Below, piece after piece: positions 52,746 through 61,622 of a DNA stretch of 64,000 nucleotides. Within the stretch, counting starts at the first letter, position 1. Each line of letters opens with the position of its first letter. Under the pieces are notes generated by a model, which was not told the origin of the DNA, did no database searches, and saw nothing but the letters and a program-made list of their open reading frames with translations. The position numbers were made by a program, and so were the translations under genes. Source of the stretch: Yeguia hominis (GTDB lineage: Bacteria; Bacillota; Clostridia; Oscillospirales; Acutalibacteraceae); contig NZ_JACRSN010000012.1 in the NCBI RefSeq assembly GCF_014384705.1, positions 24,759-88,758 on the forward strand. Direction: 5' to 3'.

Positions 52746-53483
52746 GTGCGAAACCTGCTTCTGATGATCGGATATGACGGTGCGGCCTACCATGGATGGC
52801 AGGTGCAGCAAAATGCGCGCGCGGTCCAGGAGGTGTTCCAGGAAGCGCTGCAGAACGTTTTGGGCGAACGGCCGGATATCAAAGGCTGCAGCCGGACGGA
52901 TACCGGCGTTCATGCGCGGGAATACGGGATCAGTTTTCGGACTGCGCACCGGATCCCCTGCCACAGGTTGGTTTTTGCGCTCAATCGGTTTTTGCCGCCG
53001 GATATGGCGGTGTTTTCCTGCCGGGAGATGCCGGAAGATTTTCACGCCCGGTATTCCTGTAAGGGTAAAGAATACGTCTACGAAATCTGGAACAGCGAGA
53101 TCCGCTCTCCGTTTTTAGAAGGACGCGCGCTGCATTACCGGTATCCGATGGATGCCGCTCTTTTACAGAAAGCGGCCACGTGCTATCTGGGAAAGCACGA
53201 TTTTACGTCTTTTTGCACAGTGGATAAACGGGAACGCAGAAATATGGAGCGCACGGTCACCCGGGCGGAAGTCGTACGCAGCGGGGAGATGGTCTCCTTT
53301 ACGGTAAGCGCGGACGGTTTCCTTTACAATATGGTCCGCATTATGACGGGAACACTCCTGCGGGTTGCACAGGGGAAGATTTCGCCGGAGGACCTCCCGC
53401 AGATTCTTGCCGCTAAAGACCGAAAGGCGGCGGGTCCGACGGCACCGGCTTGTGGGTTGTATCTGAATAAAGTCTTTTATTGA
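52746..53483 (+). CDS. truA: tRNA pseudouridine synthase A
   Basis: A 245-residue enzyme converting U38-U40 of tRNA anticodon arms. The catalytic Asp is in CSRTDTGVHAREYGISF (about residue 52). Other family regions are YHGWQVQQNARAVQ, CKGKEYVYEIWN and RIMTGTLLRVAQGK. GTG 52746 has GGGAGGTAAG just upstream; a TTG 15 bases earlier is less likely. It follows ecfT closely. Confidence 0.96.
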   Translation: MRNLLLMIGYDGAAYHGWQVQQNARAVQEVFQEALQNVLGERPDIKGCSRTDTGVHAREYGISFRTAHRIPCHRLVFALNRFLPPDMAVFSCREMPEDFHARYSCKGKEYVYEIWNSEIRSPFLEGRALHYRYPMDAALLQKAATCYLGKHDFTSFCTVDKRERRNMERTVTRAEVVRSGEMVSFTVSADGFLYNMVRIMTGTLLRVAQGKISPEDLPQILAAKDRKAAGPTAPACGLYLNKVFY

Positions 53484-53512
53484 AATATGGGGAAAGAAAG
53501 GAGGATCCTGCA

Positions 53513-54730
53513 ATGAATCCAGAAAACAGGCCGGATCAGGAGCCGACCCGGGAAGAAAAGATTGCCGCTTTTCGGAATCGAAAGCAAAAAGACCGGGTTC
53601 GCCGGATTCCCAAAATCATTTTTCGAAGCATCGGGATCCTTCTTGCTGTATGCTTGCTGCTTACGGTTTGGGTAAACCGTAAATTTCTTTTTTCCGGAGA
53701 ATTTTCTGAAACGGTACAACTGTTGCTTGCAGAGATGAGCGGCGGAGACGGATTCCCATATTCCATCAAAGGCGACTCTGTGATGCCGTCCAACTTTTTT
53801 GTATCCGGTAAGGAGCTTGTGCTGGCCAGCGATCGGTCGCTGAACATGGTGACGGCAAAGGGGCATACTGTGATTGAGACACAGCACAGCTACAGCACGC
53901 CGGTTTTGCGGGCAAGCGGATCCCGCTGTCTGCTTTACCATCTCGGCGGACTGGATTATCAGGTGGAATCCGTATCCGGAACCGTGCAGAAAACAACGGC
54001 AGAACAAAAGATCATTGCCGGCGATCTTGCGGCAAACGGGCGGTATGTTCTGGTTACGCAGGCGGATAATTATGCCTCTGCGCTTTATGCGTATCTGCCG
54101 GATGGAACGCTGCAATATCAGTATCTGTTTTCCAATTGTTATGTTACGTCGGTTGCACTTCGGCCGGACGGCGCCGGCGGCATTGCCTGCGGGATGTTCA
54201 GCAAAAACGGTGCGCTGTATTCCGCAATTTACGTGTTTGATTTTAATACTGAGGAACCGCTTGCGGTATTGGAGCAGGCGGATGTGTGCTATCTGGATGT
54301 TTCTTACGGGGAACACGGCACTGCTGTTTGCGTGGGAGACACGATGTTGTCTGTAGTCGACACGGCAAATTATCAGAAAAACGATTATGCATACGGCCAG
54401 GAAACCTTGCAGGCCTGGTCTGTTTATGATGGTACGGCGGCGCTTGCGCTGTCGGCCTATTCCGGTGCATCGGAGAGCCATGTGCGGATCATTGGCGCCG
54501 ATGCGGCTGAGGTTGTATCGATGCCGGTCTCCGGAGAAGTACGGGACGTCGCCCTTTACGGAGATACCGTTTGTGTGCTGCATGACGGCGTTTTAGATGC
54601 CTACCTTGTGGGAAATGGCGCGGCGGCGGCTTCCCGTGATGTAGGCAAGGATGCCCGTGCAGTCGCGATGCGCGATACGCGTTCGGCGTATTTGCTCGGT
54701 GTCACGGAAGTACGATATGTGTCTTTCTAG
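53513..54730 (+). CDS. DUF5711 family membrane-anchored beta-propeller-like protein
   Basis: A 405-residue protein, AGGAGG before the ATG. A basic cytoplasmic N-terminus (residues 1-40) is followed by one membrane helix (about 41-58) and an extracellular domain of repeated beta strands with alternating S, G and hydrophobic residues (about 80-400). It matches the DUF5711 layout. No catalytic motif is seen. It follows truA by 29 bp. The role is unknown, perhaps envelope-associated. Confidence 0.7.
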   Translation: MNPENRPDQEPTREEKIAAFRNRKQKDRVRRIPKIIFRSIGILLAVCLLLTVWVNRKFLFSGEFSETVQLLLAEMSGGDGFPYSIKGDSVMPSNFFVSGKELVLASDRSLNMVTAKGHTVIETQHSYSTPVLRASGSRCLLYHLGGLDYQVESVSGTVQKTTAEQKIIAGDLAANGRYVLVTQADNYASALYAYLPDGTLQYQYLFSNCYVTSVALRPDGAGGIACGMFSKNGALYSAIYVFDFNTEEPLAVLEQADVCYLDVSYGEHGTAVCVGDTMLSVVDTANYQKNDYAYGQETLQAWSVYDGTAALALSAYSGASESHVRIIGADAAEVVSMPVSGEVRDVALYGDTVCVLHDGVLDAYLVGNGAAAASRDVGKDARAVAMRDTRSAYLLGVTEVRYVSF

Positions 54731-55112
54731 CTAGTGCGATCTGCCTGCAAAGAAGAACATTCAGAAAAGCAGGACCGCGAAAGCGGATCTAAATTTCAGA
54801 ATATCACGGAACCATTAATTTTTGCTTAAATCGTAGTTGCAGCGGCAGGTAAGAGTTGTCTCCGCAGATTGTTTATGGTATGATACTACCATCGGTTGCG
54901 CCGTCTGTGCTTTTGTGGGCGAAAGAAGCGCTGACGCGGAGGCGGCTTTCTGGAATGGATCAATACCGGAAAGACAGTGGAATTCAGCAAACAGAATTTG
55001 CCGAATGTTTGAAACTCCCATCGTGACCGGTAAGGCAGGTGAAAGTTTGAAAAATTCGGGAAGCAGATTCCCAAATTTGATAGGGAATGATTTTTGAGAG
55101 GGAAGCCTCATT
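54731..55112 (+). promoter_or_regulatory. Promoter and long leader of cvpA
   Basis: TTGTCT (54856-54861) and TATGAT (54879-54884), 17 bp apart. The leader to ATG 55113 is about 220 nt; no gene is visible in it. A small hairpin (CCGC-GAAA-GCGG) at about 54774-54787 may end the DUF5711 transcript. Confidence 0.65.
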
Positions 55113-55811
55113 ATGAAGTATCTCTTTGACGGCATTTTGATTTTGGTTTTTCTTCTTTGCGTTGGAATCGGGAAGAGAAAAGGATTTGTCCGGTCTCTGT
55201 TTTCCCTGTTCAGCGGCGTTCTTTCAGCAATTGCTGCGATGCTTGCGGGCCGGTTCCTTGCTGGATGGTGTTACGATACGCTCATCCACAAGGCGCTAGT
55301 CGAGCGGTTTACAAAAGCGATTGCCGCTTCAGAAGCAGCAGATCGAACAGAAGCGCTTTGGGAGAGCTTGCCCCGTGTTTTGCAAAATTTGATGAACCAT
55401 GCAGGAATGAGTGGGAAAAGCCTCGGTGCTTCTGCAGAGAAGACCGGGGAGGCGCTTGCAGAGCATGCGGCGCGTGTTCTGCAGCCGGTGGTGACGGCGC
55501 TGCTGGAAATTTTATTTGCGCTGATTTTGTTTTTTGTGTGTTTGCTGTTGCTGCGATTCCTTGCACGCGTGCTGGATGGAATTTTCCAGCTGCCGGTTTT
55601 GCACACCATCAATAGCGGACTTGGGCTGTTTCTTGGCGCTTTGACAGGCCTTTTGGCTGTGTTTTTAATTTGTATCTGGACCGGGCCGATTCTTTCTCTG
55701 TTTTCCGGTGAGACGGCCGCGTTTTTACAAAAAAGTCTGGATGCATCCTGTATTGGACGGTTCCTGTTGGAGCATAATCCATTCGGCGGAGATTTTTTCC
55801 GCAATCATTGA
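55113..55811 (+). CDS. cvpA: CvpA family membrane protein
   Basis: A 232-residue protein with helices at about 3-20, 25-55, 125-160 and 170-195, and a soluble stretch between the second and third. This is the CvpA family layout (colicin V production protein), whose role concerns septum/envelope integrity. Preceded by GAGAGGGA. pgsA follows 13 bp later, so the two are probably co-transcribed. Confidence 0.75.
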   Translation: MKYLFDGILILVFLLCVGIGKRKGFVRSLFSLFSGVLSAIAAMLAGRFLAGWCYDTLIHKALVERFTKAIAASEAADRTEALWESLPRVLQNLMNHAGMSGKSLGASAEKTGEALAEHAARVLQPVVTALLEILFALILFFVCLLLLRFLARVLDGIFQLPVLHTINSGLGLFLGALTGLLAVFLICIWTGPILSLFSGETAAFLQKSLDASCIGRFLLEHNPFGGDFFRNH

Positions 55812-55824
55812 GGAGAATCGTACG

Positions 55825-56418
55825 ATGATTCAATTTGACAAAAAAAATCTGAATGTTCCCAATGCGCTGACGCTGCTGCGGATTATCCTGATTGCCCCGT
55901 TTCTCTATTTTTTCCTGACGGGAAATATCACTTGGGCGCTGATTGTGGTTGGACTTTCCGGACTGAGCGACGCGCTGGATGGATTTATTGCACGGCGGTA
56001 TCATCAGATTACCCCGCTCGGGAAGCTGCTCGATCCGTTGGCAGACAAGCTGACACAGACGACGATAGCACTCTGTATTTCTATCCGGGTTCCAATTTTA
56101 ATCCCGATATTCGCCATTTTTGTGGTCAAGGAAATTTTGATGCTGATCGGCGCCTGTATCCTTCTTAAAAAGAAAAAACGGCCCGGTGCAGCGCGCTGGT
56201 ATGGAAAAATGGCGACGATTCTGTTTTATGTTTCCATTGTATCCGTTTTGGTCATGCATGTCTTTTTCCAAGATACGCCGGTACTGATGGGGATTTCCAT
56301 GGCGCTGCTTGTGGTAACGGCTGCGTCCATGATTTATGCATTTATAGAGTATTACAAGGTGTTCCGCGCGCTGCTGCAGGAAGCAAATACGCCGGCGCTG
56401 AATGCCTCTAAAGAATAA
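55825..56418 (+). CDS. pgsA: CDP-diacylglycerol-glycerol-3-phosphate 3-phosphatidyltransferase
   Basis: A 197-residue integral membrane enzyme of phosphatidylglycerol synthesis. The CDP-alcohol phosphotransferase signature D-x2-D-G-x2-A-R-x8-G-x3-D-x3-D is complete: DALDGFIARRYHQITPLGK then LLDPLADK (about residues 47-75). Six helices are predicted. The start is ATG 55825 after GAGGAG. Confidence 0.93.
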   Translation: MIQFDKKNLNVPNALTLLRIILIAPFLYFFLTGNITWALIVVGLSGLSDALDGFIARRYHQITPLGKLLDPLADKLTQTTIALCISIRVPILIPIFAIFVVKEILMLIGACILLKKKKRPGAARWYGKMATILFYVSIVSVLVMHVFFQDTPVLMGISMALLVVTAASMIYAFIEYYKVFRALLQEANTPALNASKE

Positions 56419-56487
56419 GGGTGTCCCAATTTTGCCGCGGGGCAAGAAACCCGATTCCGTTGCGGCAGCGGAGAATGGAACGATACC

Positions 56488-58764
56488 ATGATGATGTGTT
56501 CAAGATGTCACAAACGGCCTGCCGTTGTATTCATATCGCAGTCTGTGGATGCCTCCAAAAGCGAGGGCCTTTGCCTGGTGTGCGCCAAAGAGCTTGGAAT
56601 TAAACCGGTCAATGACCTGATGGACCGCATGGGCATCACGCCGGAGCAGATTGAGGCAATGGAAGAAGAACTCAGCGATGTTCTGGCGGAAGCCGGTCAG
56701 GATAGCGACCTTTCCACAGAGGATTTCATGCCCGGTGGGGCAGCGACGTTTCCCTTTTTGCAAAATTTGTTTTCCGGAAATTCCGGAGAGAAAAAGGAGC
56801 AGAAACAACAGGCTGCACCGAAAGAGAAAAAAACAGAGTCCCACGTGAAAAATAAGCGAAAGTTTATCGGCGCGTACTGCACCGATCTTACCGCAAAGGC
56901 ACGGAATGGAGAGCTCGATGCGATTATCGGACGTGACCGGGAAATCACCCGTGTGATCCAGATTTTGAGCCGCCGTACAAAGAATAACCCCTGCCTGATT
57001 GGCGAACCGGGTGTTGGAAAAACGGCAATTGCAGAAGGGCTGGCGCTGCGGATTGCGCAGGGAGAAGTGCCTTCCCGCCTGAAAAAGAAGGAAATTCAGC
57101 TTCTGGATCTGACAGCGCTTGTTGCCGGGACGCAGTTCCGTGGACAGTTTGAGAGCCGGATCAAGGGCTTGATCGAAGAAGTGAAGGCAAGCGGAAATGT
57201 CATTCTGTTTATCGACGAGGTCCACAATCTGGTGGGCACCGGAGATGCAGAAGGCTCAATGAACGCGGCAAACATCTTGAAGCCGGCACTGTCCCGCGGA
57301 GAGATTCAGGTGATCGGTGCGACCACGTTTGTGGAGTATCGGAAATATATTGAAAAGGATGCCGCGCTGGAACGCCGGTTCCAGCCGGTAACGGTTGCAG
57401 AACCGTCTGTTCAGGAGACAGTAGAAATTCTTTCCGGTGTAAAGTCTTACTACGAGACCTATCACCGTGTCCACGTGCCGGATGCAATCATTCGCCGTGC
57501 AGTGGTACTTGCAGAGCGTTATATCACGGATCGCTATTTGCCGGACAAGGCAATTGACCTGCTGGATGAAGCTTGCACCCATGCGTCTTTACGCAATCCG
57601 GCGATCACCGAGTATGAGGATGCAACGCAGGAACTGGATACGCTCAAGACGCAGGAAGAAGTGCTTTCCGGCGATACGGAGCCCAATTATGAAGAGATGG
57701 CAAAGGTGCGCTATGAAATTGCGCGGATGGAGGATCAGGTACACGGACTCGAAGATGCGCTGCAGCACGCGACAGTCGAAGAGCAGGACATTGCCCATGT
57801 GATTGAGCTGTGGACGGGGATTCCTTCCAGCAGAGTTCAGGAGAACGAGCTGAAAAAACTCAAAGATTTGGAGCGGGATCTGAATTCCAAAGTAATCGGA
57901 CAAGAAGAAGCGGTCGCAGCGCTTTCTGCAGCAATCCGGCGCAGCCGGGTGCAGATTAGCCCGCGCCGCCGTCCGGCTTCGTTCATTTTTGTCGGACCCA
58001 CCGGTGTTGGAAAGACGGAGCTTGTAAAGGTATTGGCATCGGAGCTTTTTGATGCGCCTGAGACGCTGATCCGGCTGGATATGTCAGAATTTATGGAGAA
58101 GCATTCTGTTTCCCGGATTATCGGTTCGCCTCCGGGATATGTGGGCTATGACGAAGCGGGTCAGGTGACAGAAAAGGTGCGCCGCCGTCCGTATTCTGTG
58201 CTGTTATTTGATGAGATTGAAAAGGCGCATCCGGATGTGATGAACATCCTGCTGCAAATTCTGGATGAAGGCCGGATCACCGATGCACAGGGCCGGCAGG
58301 TGAATTTTGAAAATACCGTCATTGTGATGACCTCAAATGCGGGAAGTGAACACCGCGGCGAGGCGCTGGGATTTGCCAAAAGCGCTGCAGATATGAGTCG
58401 GGAAAAGGCCATGAAAGCGCTGGCGGATTTCCTGCGCCCGGAATTTTTGAGCCGGATCGACGAGATTATTGTATTCCGCCCGCTGGAAAAGGCAGATTTC
58501 GTCAAGATCGCTGCGTTGATGATGGATGAATATCGGACGGCGCTGTCCGAACGCGGGATTGCGTTCCGGTATGATGATGCGGCGTGCGCCTGGCTTGCCG
58601 AACATGCGATCGGCGGAAAAAGCGGTGCGCGTGATTTGCGGAATTTGATTCGCAAAGAGGTCGAGGATCGGATTGCCTCTGCAATGATCGATGCAGAAGG
58701 AACGCCGCTTTCTGCAATTGCAATTACGGCGGATGACGCCGGACTGCAGCTGCAGACGCTGTAA
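56488..58764 (+). CDS. ClpE-type ATP-dependent Clp protease ATP-binding subunit
   Basis: A 758-residue AAA+ unfoldase. The N-terminal zinc finger has C-x2-C pairs at residues 4/7 and 30/33 (MMCSRCHK and LCLVCAK) and is typical of ClpE. No Clp-N double repeat is present. AAA-1 has GEPGVGKTAIAEG and LFIDEVHNLVG. AAA-2 has GPTGVGKTELVKV and LLFDEIEKAHPD. A ClpP-binding LGF tripeptide is visible in EALGFAKS. In Gram-positive bacteria ClpE helps degrade misfolded proteins under stress, usually under CtsR control. Confidence 0.87.
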   Translation: MMMCSRCHKRPAVVFISQSVDASKSEGLCLVCAKELGIKPVNDLMDRMGITPEQIEAMEEELSDVLAEAGQDSDLSTEDFMPGGAATFPFLQNLFSGNSGEKKEQKQQAAPKEKKTESHVKNKRKFIGAYCTDLTAKARNGELDAIIGRDREITRVIQILSRRTKNNPCLIGEPGVGKTAIAEGLALRIAQGEVPSRLKKKEIQLLDLTALVAGTQFRGQFESRIKGLIEEVKASGNVILFIDEVHNLVGTGDAEGSMNAANILKPALSRGEIQVIGATTFVEYRKYIEKDAALERRFQPVTVAEPSVQETVEILSGVKSYYETYHRVHVPDAIIRRAVVLAERYITDRYLPDKAIDLLDEACTHASLRNPAITEYEDATQELDTLKTQEEVLSGDTEPNYEEMAKVRYEIARMEDQVHGLEDALQHATVEEQDIAHVIELWTGIPSSRVQENELKKLKDLERDLNSKVIGQEEAVAALSAAIRRSRVQISPRRRPASFIFVGPTGVGKTELVKVLASELFDAPETLIRLDMSEFMEKHSVSRIIGSPPGYVGYDEAGQVTEKVRRRPYSVLLFDEIEKAHPDVMNILLQILDEGRITDAQGRQVNFENTVIVMTSNAGSEHRGEALGFAKSAADMSREKAMKALADFLRPEFLSRIDEIIVFRPLEKADFVKIAALMMDEYRTALSERGIAFRYDDAACAWLAEHAIGGKSGARDLRNLIRKEVEDRIASAMIDAEGTPLSAIAITADDAGLQLQTL

Positions 58765-58841
58765 AGAAGCCAGCAGTGGACGGCGCTCGTTAGCCGTATC
58801 GGTTTGTAGCGAAATTCGAGTCAGGAAATCCCTAAAAATAC

Positions 58842-58871
58842 TTGACAAAAGAACCGGCGATGTGATATACT
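58842..58871 (+). promoter_or_regulatory. Promoter of the tRNA cluster
   Basis: TTGACA (58842-58847) and TATACT (58866-58871), 18 bp apart, just before tRNA-Gly. Confidence 0.8.
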
Positions 58872-58891
58872 ATATTGCGTCGCCGAGATGC

Positions 58892-58965
58892 GCGGGTGTA
58901 GTTCAGTGGTAGAACACTAGCCTTCCAAGCTAGTCATGTGGGTTCGATTCCCATCACCCGCTCCA
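58892..58965 (+). tRNA. tRNA-Gly (UCC)
   Basis: Acceptor GCGGGTG/CACCCGC, anticodon stem CTAGC/GCTAG with loop CTTCCAA (anticodon TCC), T-arm GTGGG-TTCGATT-CCCAT, encoded CCA. Confidence 0.95.
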
Positions 58966-59000
58966 CTTCCAGCCTGTGAAGTGCGCAGGCGGATTGATCT

Positions 59001-59077
59001 GCGCCAATAGCTCAGCTGGATAGAGCAACTGCCTTCTAAGCAGTAGGCCAGGGGTTCGAGTCCCTTTTGGCGCGCCA
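59001..59077 (+). tRNA. tRNA-Arg (UCU)
   Basis: Acceptor GCGCCAA/TTGGCGC, anticodon stem ACTGC/GCAGT with loop CTTCTAA (anticodon TCT), T-loop TTCGAGT, encoded CCA. Confidence 0.95.
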
Positions 59078-59145
59078 AAAGGCTTTTATTTGAACTTCAT
59101 GTGAAAGCCGTTTTTTGATATCCCCGGAGTTTCCGGAGGAAATAT

Positions 59146-59223
59146 GGTGGATTTAGCTTAGTTGGTTAAAGCGCCAGTTTGTGGCACTGGAGACCGTGGG
59201 TTCGAATCCCACATTCCACCCCA
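59146..59223 (+). tRNA. tRNA-His (GUG)
   Basis: The extra 5' G (59146) pairs with C73, the histidine identity element. Anticodon stem CCAGT/ACTGG with loop TTGTGGC (anticodon GTG). One U-U mismatch in the acceptor stem. CCA encoded. Confidence 0.92.
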
Positions 59224-59280
59224 AATGCACGGGGCAATGGTTCGCCGTTGCCTCGTGTTATTCTCTATCTATATTTATTT

Positions 59281-59356
59281 TGGGCTGTAGCCAAGGGGTA
59301 AGGCAACGGACTTTGACTCCGTCATTCCGCTGGTTCAAATCCAGCCAGCCCAGCCA
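59281..59356 (+). tRNA. tRNA-Gln (UUG)
   Basis: Acceptor TGGGCTG/CAGCCCA, anticodon stem ACGGA/TCCGT with loop CTTTGAC (anticodon TTG), T-arm GCTGG-TTCAAAT-CCAGC, encoded CCA. Confidence 0.95.
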
Positions 59357-59399
59357 AAAGAGACAAACAAGTCTAAAAAGCTTGTTTGTCTCTTTTTTA
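59356..59399 (+). terminator. Terminator of the tRNA cluster
   Basis: AAAAGAGACAAACAAG (59356-59371) pairs with CTTGTTTGTCTCTTTT (59381-59396), 16 bp, then TTT. Confidence 0.92.
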
Positions 59400-59468
59400 T
59401 CCCACGAATAATCAAAATATTATGTGTTTTGGAGCGATTTTAATAGAAAATCGCTCCGTTTGAGATAA

Positions 59469-60755
59469 GGTAAGACAAGTTGCGCAAATTGAAACGAGCA
59501 AAAAAGAAGACATAGCTTGCAGGCTCTGGTAGAATGAAGTCACAACACAAACATTCGAAAGGAGACAGCAAACGATGTCCGAGAAAATTGTACAGCTGAC
59601 CGAGGAACTAATCAAGGGGCAGATCAGGGAATTGGTCCGAAGCAGCGCGGAAAAAACCCTGAACGAGCTGCTGGAAAAGGAGGCGGAGTCTCTGACGCAG
59701 GCGGCCCGCTGCGAGCGCAGCGAGGCCCGTCAGGGCTGCCGCAGCGGCCACTATGACCGGAACCTCGCCACGATCTCCGGCGACGTCACGCTCCATATGC
59801 CGCGGCGCAAGGGCGTGTCCTTCGAGACGGCCGTCATCGAGCGGTATCGCCGCCGGGAAAGCAGCGTGGAGGAGGCCCTCATTGAGATGTGCCTGGCAGG
59901 CGTTTCCGTGCGTCGTGTGGAGGACATCACCGAAGCCCTGTGGGACAGCAAGGTCTCGCCTGCCACCGTCAGCGAACTGAACAAGAAAGCCTGCGTCCGC
60001 ATTGAAGACTGGCGGAACCGGCCTTTGCAGGGCGGACGCTATCCATATGTCTATGTGGACGGCATCTGCCTGCGCCGCAACTGGGGCGGAGAATACGAAA
60101 ATGCTGCCATTCCGGCGGCAATTACCGTGAATGAGGACGGGTTTCGTGAGGTTCTGGGCGCTGTCGAGGGGATGAAAGAGGACAAGGCCAGCTGGGTCGG
60201 CTTTTTCCAGCGGCTGCGCGGGCGGGGTCTAGACGGCGTAAAGCTCATCGTCGGCGACAAGTGCATGGGGATGCTGGAGGCCGTGGGCGAAGTATTCCCA
60301 GATGCCAAATACCAGCGCTGCACCGTGCATTTCTACCGCAATGTTTTCTCCGTTGTGCCCAGATCCAAGGTTAAGATGGTAGCGAAAATGCTCAAGGCGA
60401 TCCACGCGCAGGAGAGCAAGAAAGCCTCCTGCGCGAAGGCAAAGGCCGTTGTTGCCGAGTTAAAAACAATGAAGCTGAAGGAGGCTGTCAAGAAGGTCGA
60501 GGACGGCATCGAGGAGACGCTGACCTGCTGTGATTTTCCCAGCGAGCACTGGACGCGTATCCGCACCAGCAATGCGATCGAGCGGCTGAACCGTGAGATC
60601 CGCCGCAGGACGCGTGTGGCGGGAACGCATTGGGGCAACAAGAAGTACATGAATATGAAGCATCTGGAGGCGGCTTTGAACGACGTCCCTGTTGCCGGCT
60701 GACTTCATTCAGCCGGAGTCTGCAAACCTTTTTGCGCATAATTCTTGACAGTACC
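59469..60755 (+). mobile_element. IS256-family insertion sequence
   Basis: An element of about 1.29 kb with one transposase gene. Imperfect terminal inverted repeats are visible: GGTAAGACAAGTTGCGCAAA at 59469-59488 and, at 60731-60755, the inverse of GGTACTGTCAAGAATTATGC with GCAAA next to it. No clear 8-bp target duplication flanks the ends. It lies between the tRNA cluster and a phage remnant. Confidence 0.7.
59575..60702 (+). CDS. IS256-family transposase with an internal deletion
   Basis: A 375-residue DDE transposase. The DDE acids lie in YVYVDGICLRRN, VGDKCMGMLEAV and SNAIERLNREIRRRTR. The N-terminal region has RSGHYDRNLATISGDVTLHMPR. In intact relatives the segment after RRRTRV (about residue 345) continues with a block of about 20 residues (G-x-F-P-D-G...L-R-H-V) before the end AGTQWGNKKY. 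Here RV is followed directly by AGTHWGNKKYMNMKHLE. The length is thus 20 residues short and the enzyme is probably inactive. AAAGGAGA lies before ATG 59575. Confidence 0.85.
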   Translation: MSEKIVQLTEELIKGQIRELVRSSAEKTLNELLEKEAESLTQAARCERSEARQGCRSGHYDRNLATISGDVTLHMPRRKGVSFETAVIERYRRRESSVEEALIEMCLAGVSVRRVEDITEALWDSKVSPATVSELNKKACVRIEDWRNRPLQGGRYPYVYVDGICLRRNWGGEYENAAIPAAITVNEDGFREVLGAVEGMKEDKASWVGFFQRLRGRGLDGVKLIVGDKCMGMLEAVGEVFPDAKYQRCTVHFYRNVFSVVPRSKVKMVAKMLKAIHAQESKKASCAKAKAVVAELKTMKLKEAVKKVEDGIEETLTCCDFPSEHWTRIRTSNAIERLNREIRRRTRVAGTHWGNKKYMNMKHLEAALNDVPVAG

Positions 60756-61124
60756 ATTTCAATAGTATGGATATCATTTGATGGATCCGGAAATGTTGTT
60801 GAAACAGTGCTACTAAAAATGAACAGGAATTATTTTTGCAGGATTAAAAAAAGTGAACTGCTAATGATTCGTGTCATCAATGAAAAGATAATTTTTTAAA
60901 ACCCAGTTTTCCATAATTCAGATATGGATGGCACGGAACGTGATAGGAACTACTTTTGTTGTTATCGAATGACCAATAGAATATACATGGATCACACAAG
61001 AGACAACCATTGCTGTAGTTGGCTATTTCCGTATATTCTTATTCGAAAAAATAACCCTAAGGGGCGAGCAGAACTAAAAAAGCAAGGAAGAGAAGTGCTG
61101 AACAAGGCAATTTGGTGATAAATT
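60756..61124. other. AT-rich spacer, possible gene debris
   Basis: No gene is supported. A short stretch near 61060-61118 (KNNPKGRAELKKQGREVL) looks like the tail of a degraded protein. Confidence 0.4.
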
Positions 61125-61598
61125 ATGAAGTTATGGAAGTGCAATCATTGGGATCTGTATCTTTATCAGGACAGAAGGACAGGTGTCCGCCTGCGCTTTG
61201 ATAAAGGTGTAGACCCTGAGGTTCGTAGAGCTTGTCTTGCGTTTGTTCAATGGATGCGGAAAAATTTTGATTTCCCAATACGGATTCCAATTTATTTAAA
61301 AAACAAAGAGTTTATAGTATCGAATCAAGGCGAACAGGCATCGGCAGCTTTTTTCGGTCCCTATGACAAGCGTTTCGAGCCATACATTCGAATTTCAGTT
61401 GGAGACTACAAAACACTTTTAAAAAGTCGTGGAAAAGATCGTGCACTTGCGGCAATTCTTCATTCCGTTGCACATGAATTGTCGCATTATTACCAGTGGA
61501 TCAAAGATACACTAGATGATCCGCGTGCAGAAAGACAAGCGCGGTATTATGCAAGAAGAGTTCTGGATATCTATGCGCAAACAAGAGAACATCCATAA
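61125..61598 (+). CDS. Putative zincin-type metalloprotease
   Basis: A 157-residue protein with a zinc-protease motif H-E-x-x-H in SVAHELSHYYQWIKD (His residues about 116 and 120). ERQARYYARRVLD follows as a possible third-ligand region. An N-terminal basic part contains LRFDKGVDPEVRRACLAFV. No signal peptide. The start at ATG 61125 has a weak ribosome binding site. It lies upstream of a phage minor head protein but is not a usual phage head gene, so it may be cargo of the element. Substrate unknown. Confidence 0.6.
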   Translation: MKLWKCNHWDLYLYQDRRTGVRLRFDKGVDPEVRRACLAFVQWMRKNFDFPIRIPIYLKNKEFIVSNQGEQASAAFFGPYDKRFEPYIRISVGDYKTLLKSRGKDRALAAILHSVAHELSHYYQWIKDTLDDPRAERQARYYARRVLDIYAQTREHP

Positions 61599-61622
61599 AA
61601 TATTCTTAGTTTAATCGTTGCT

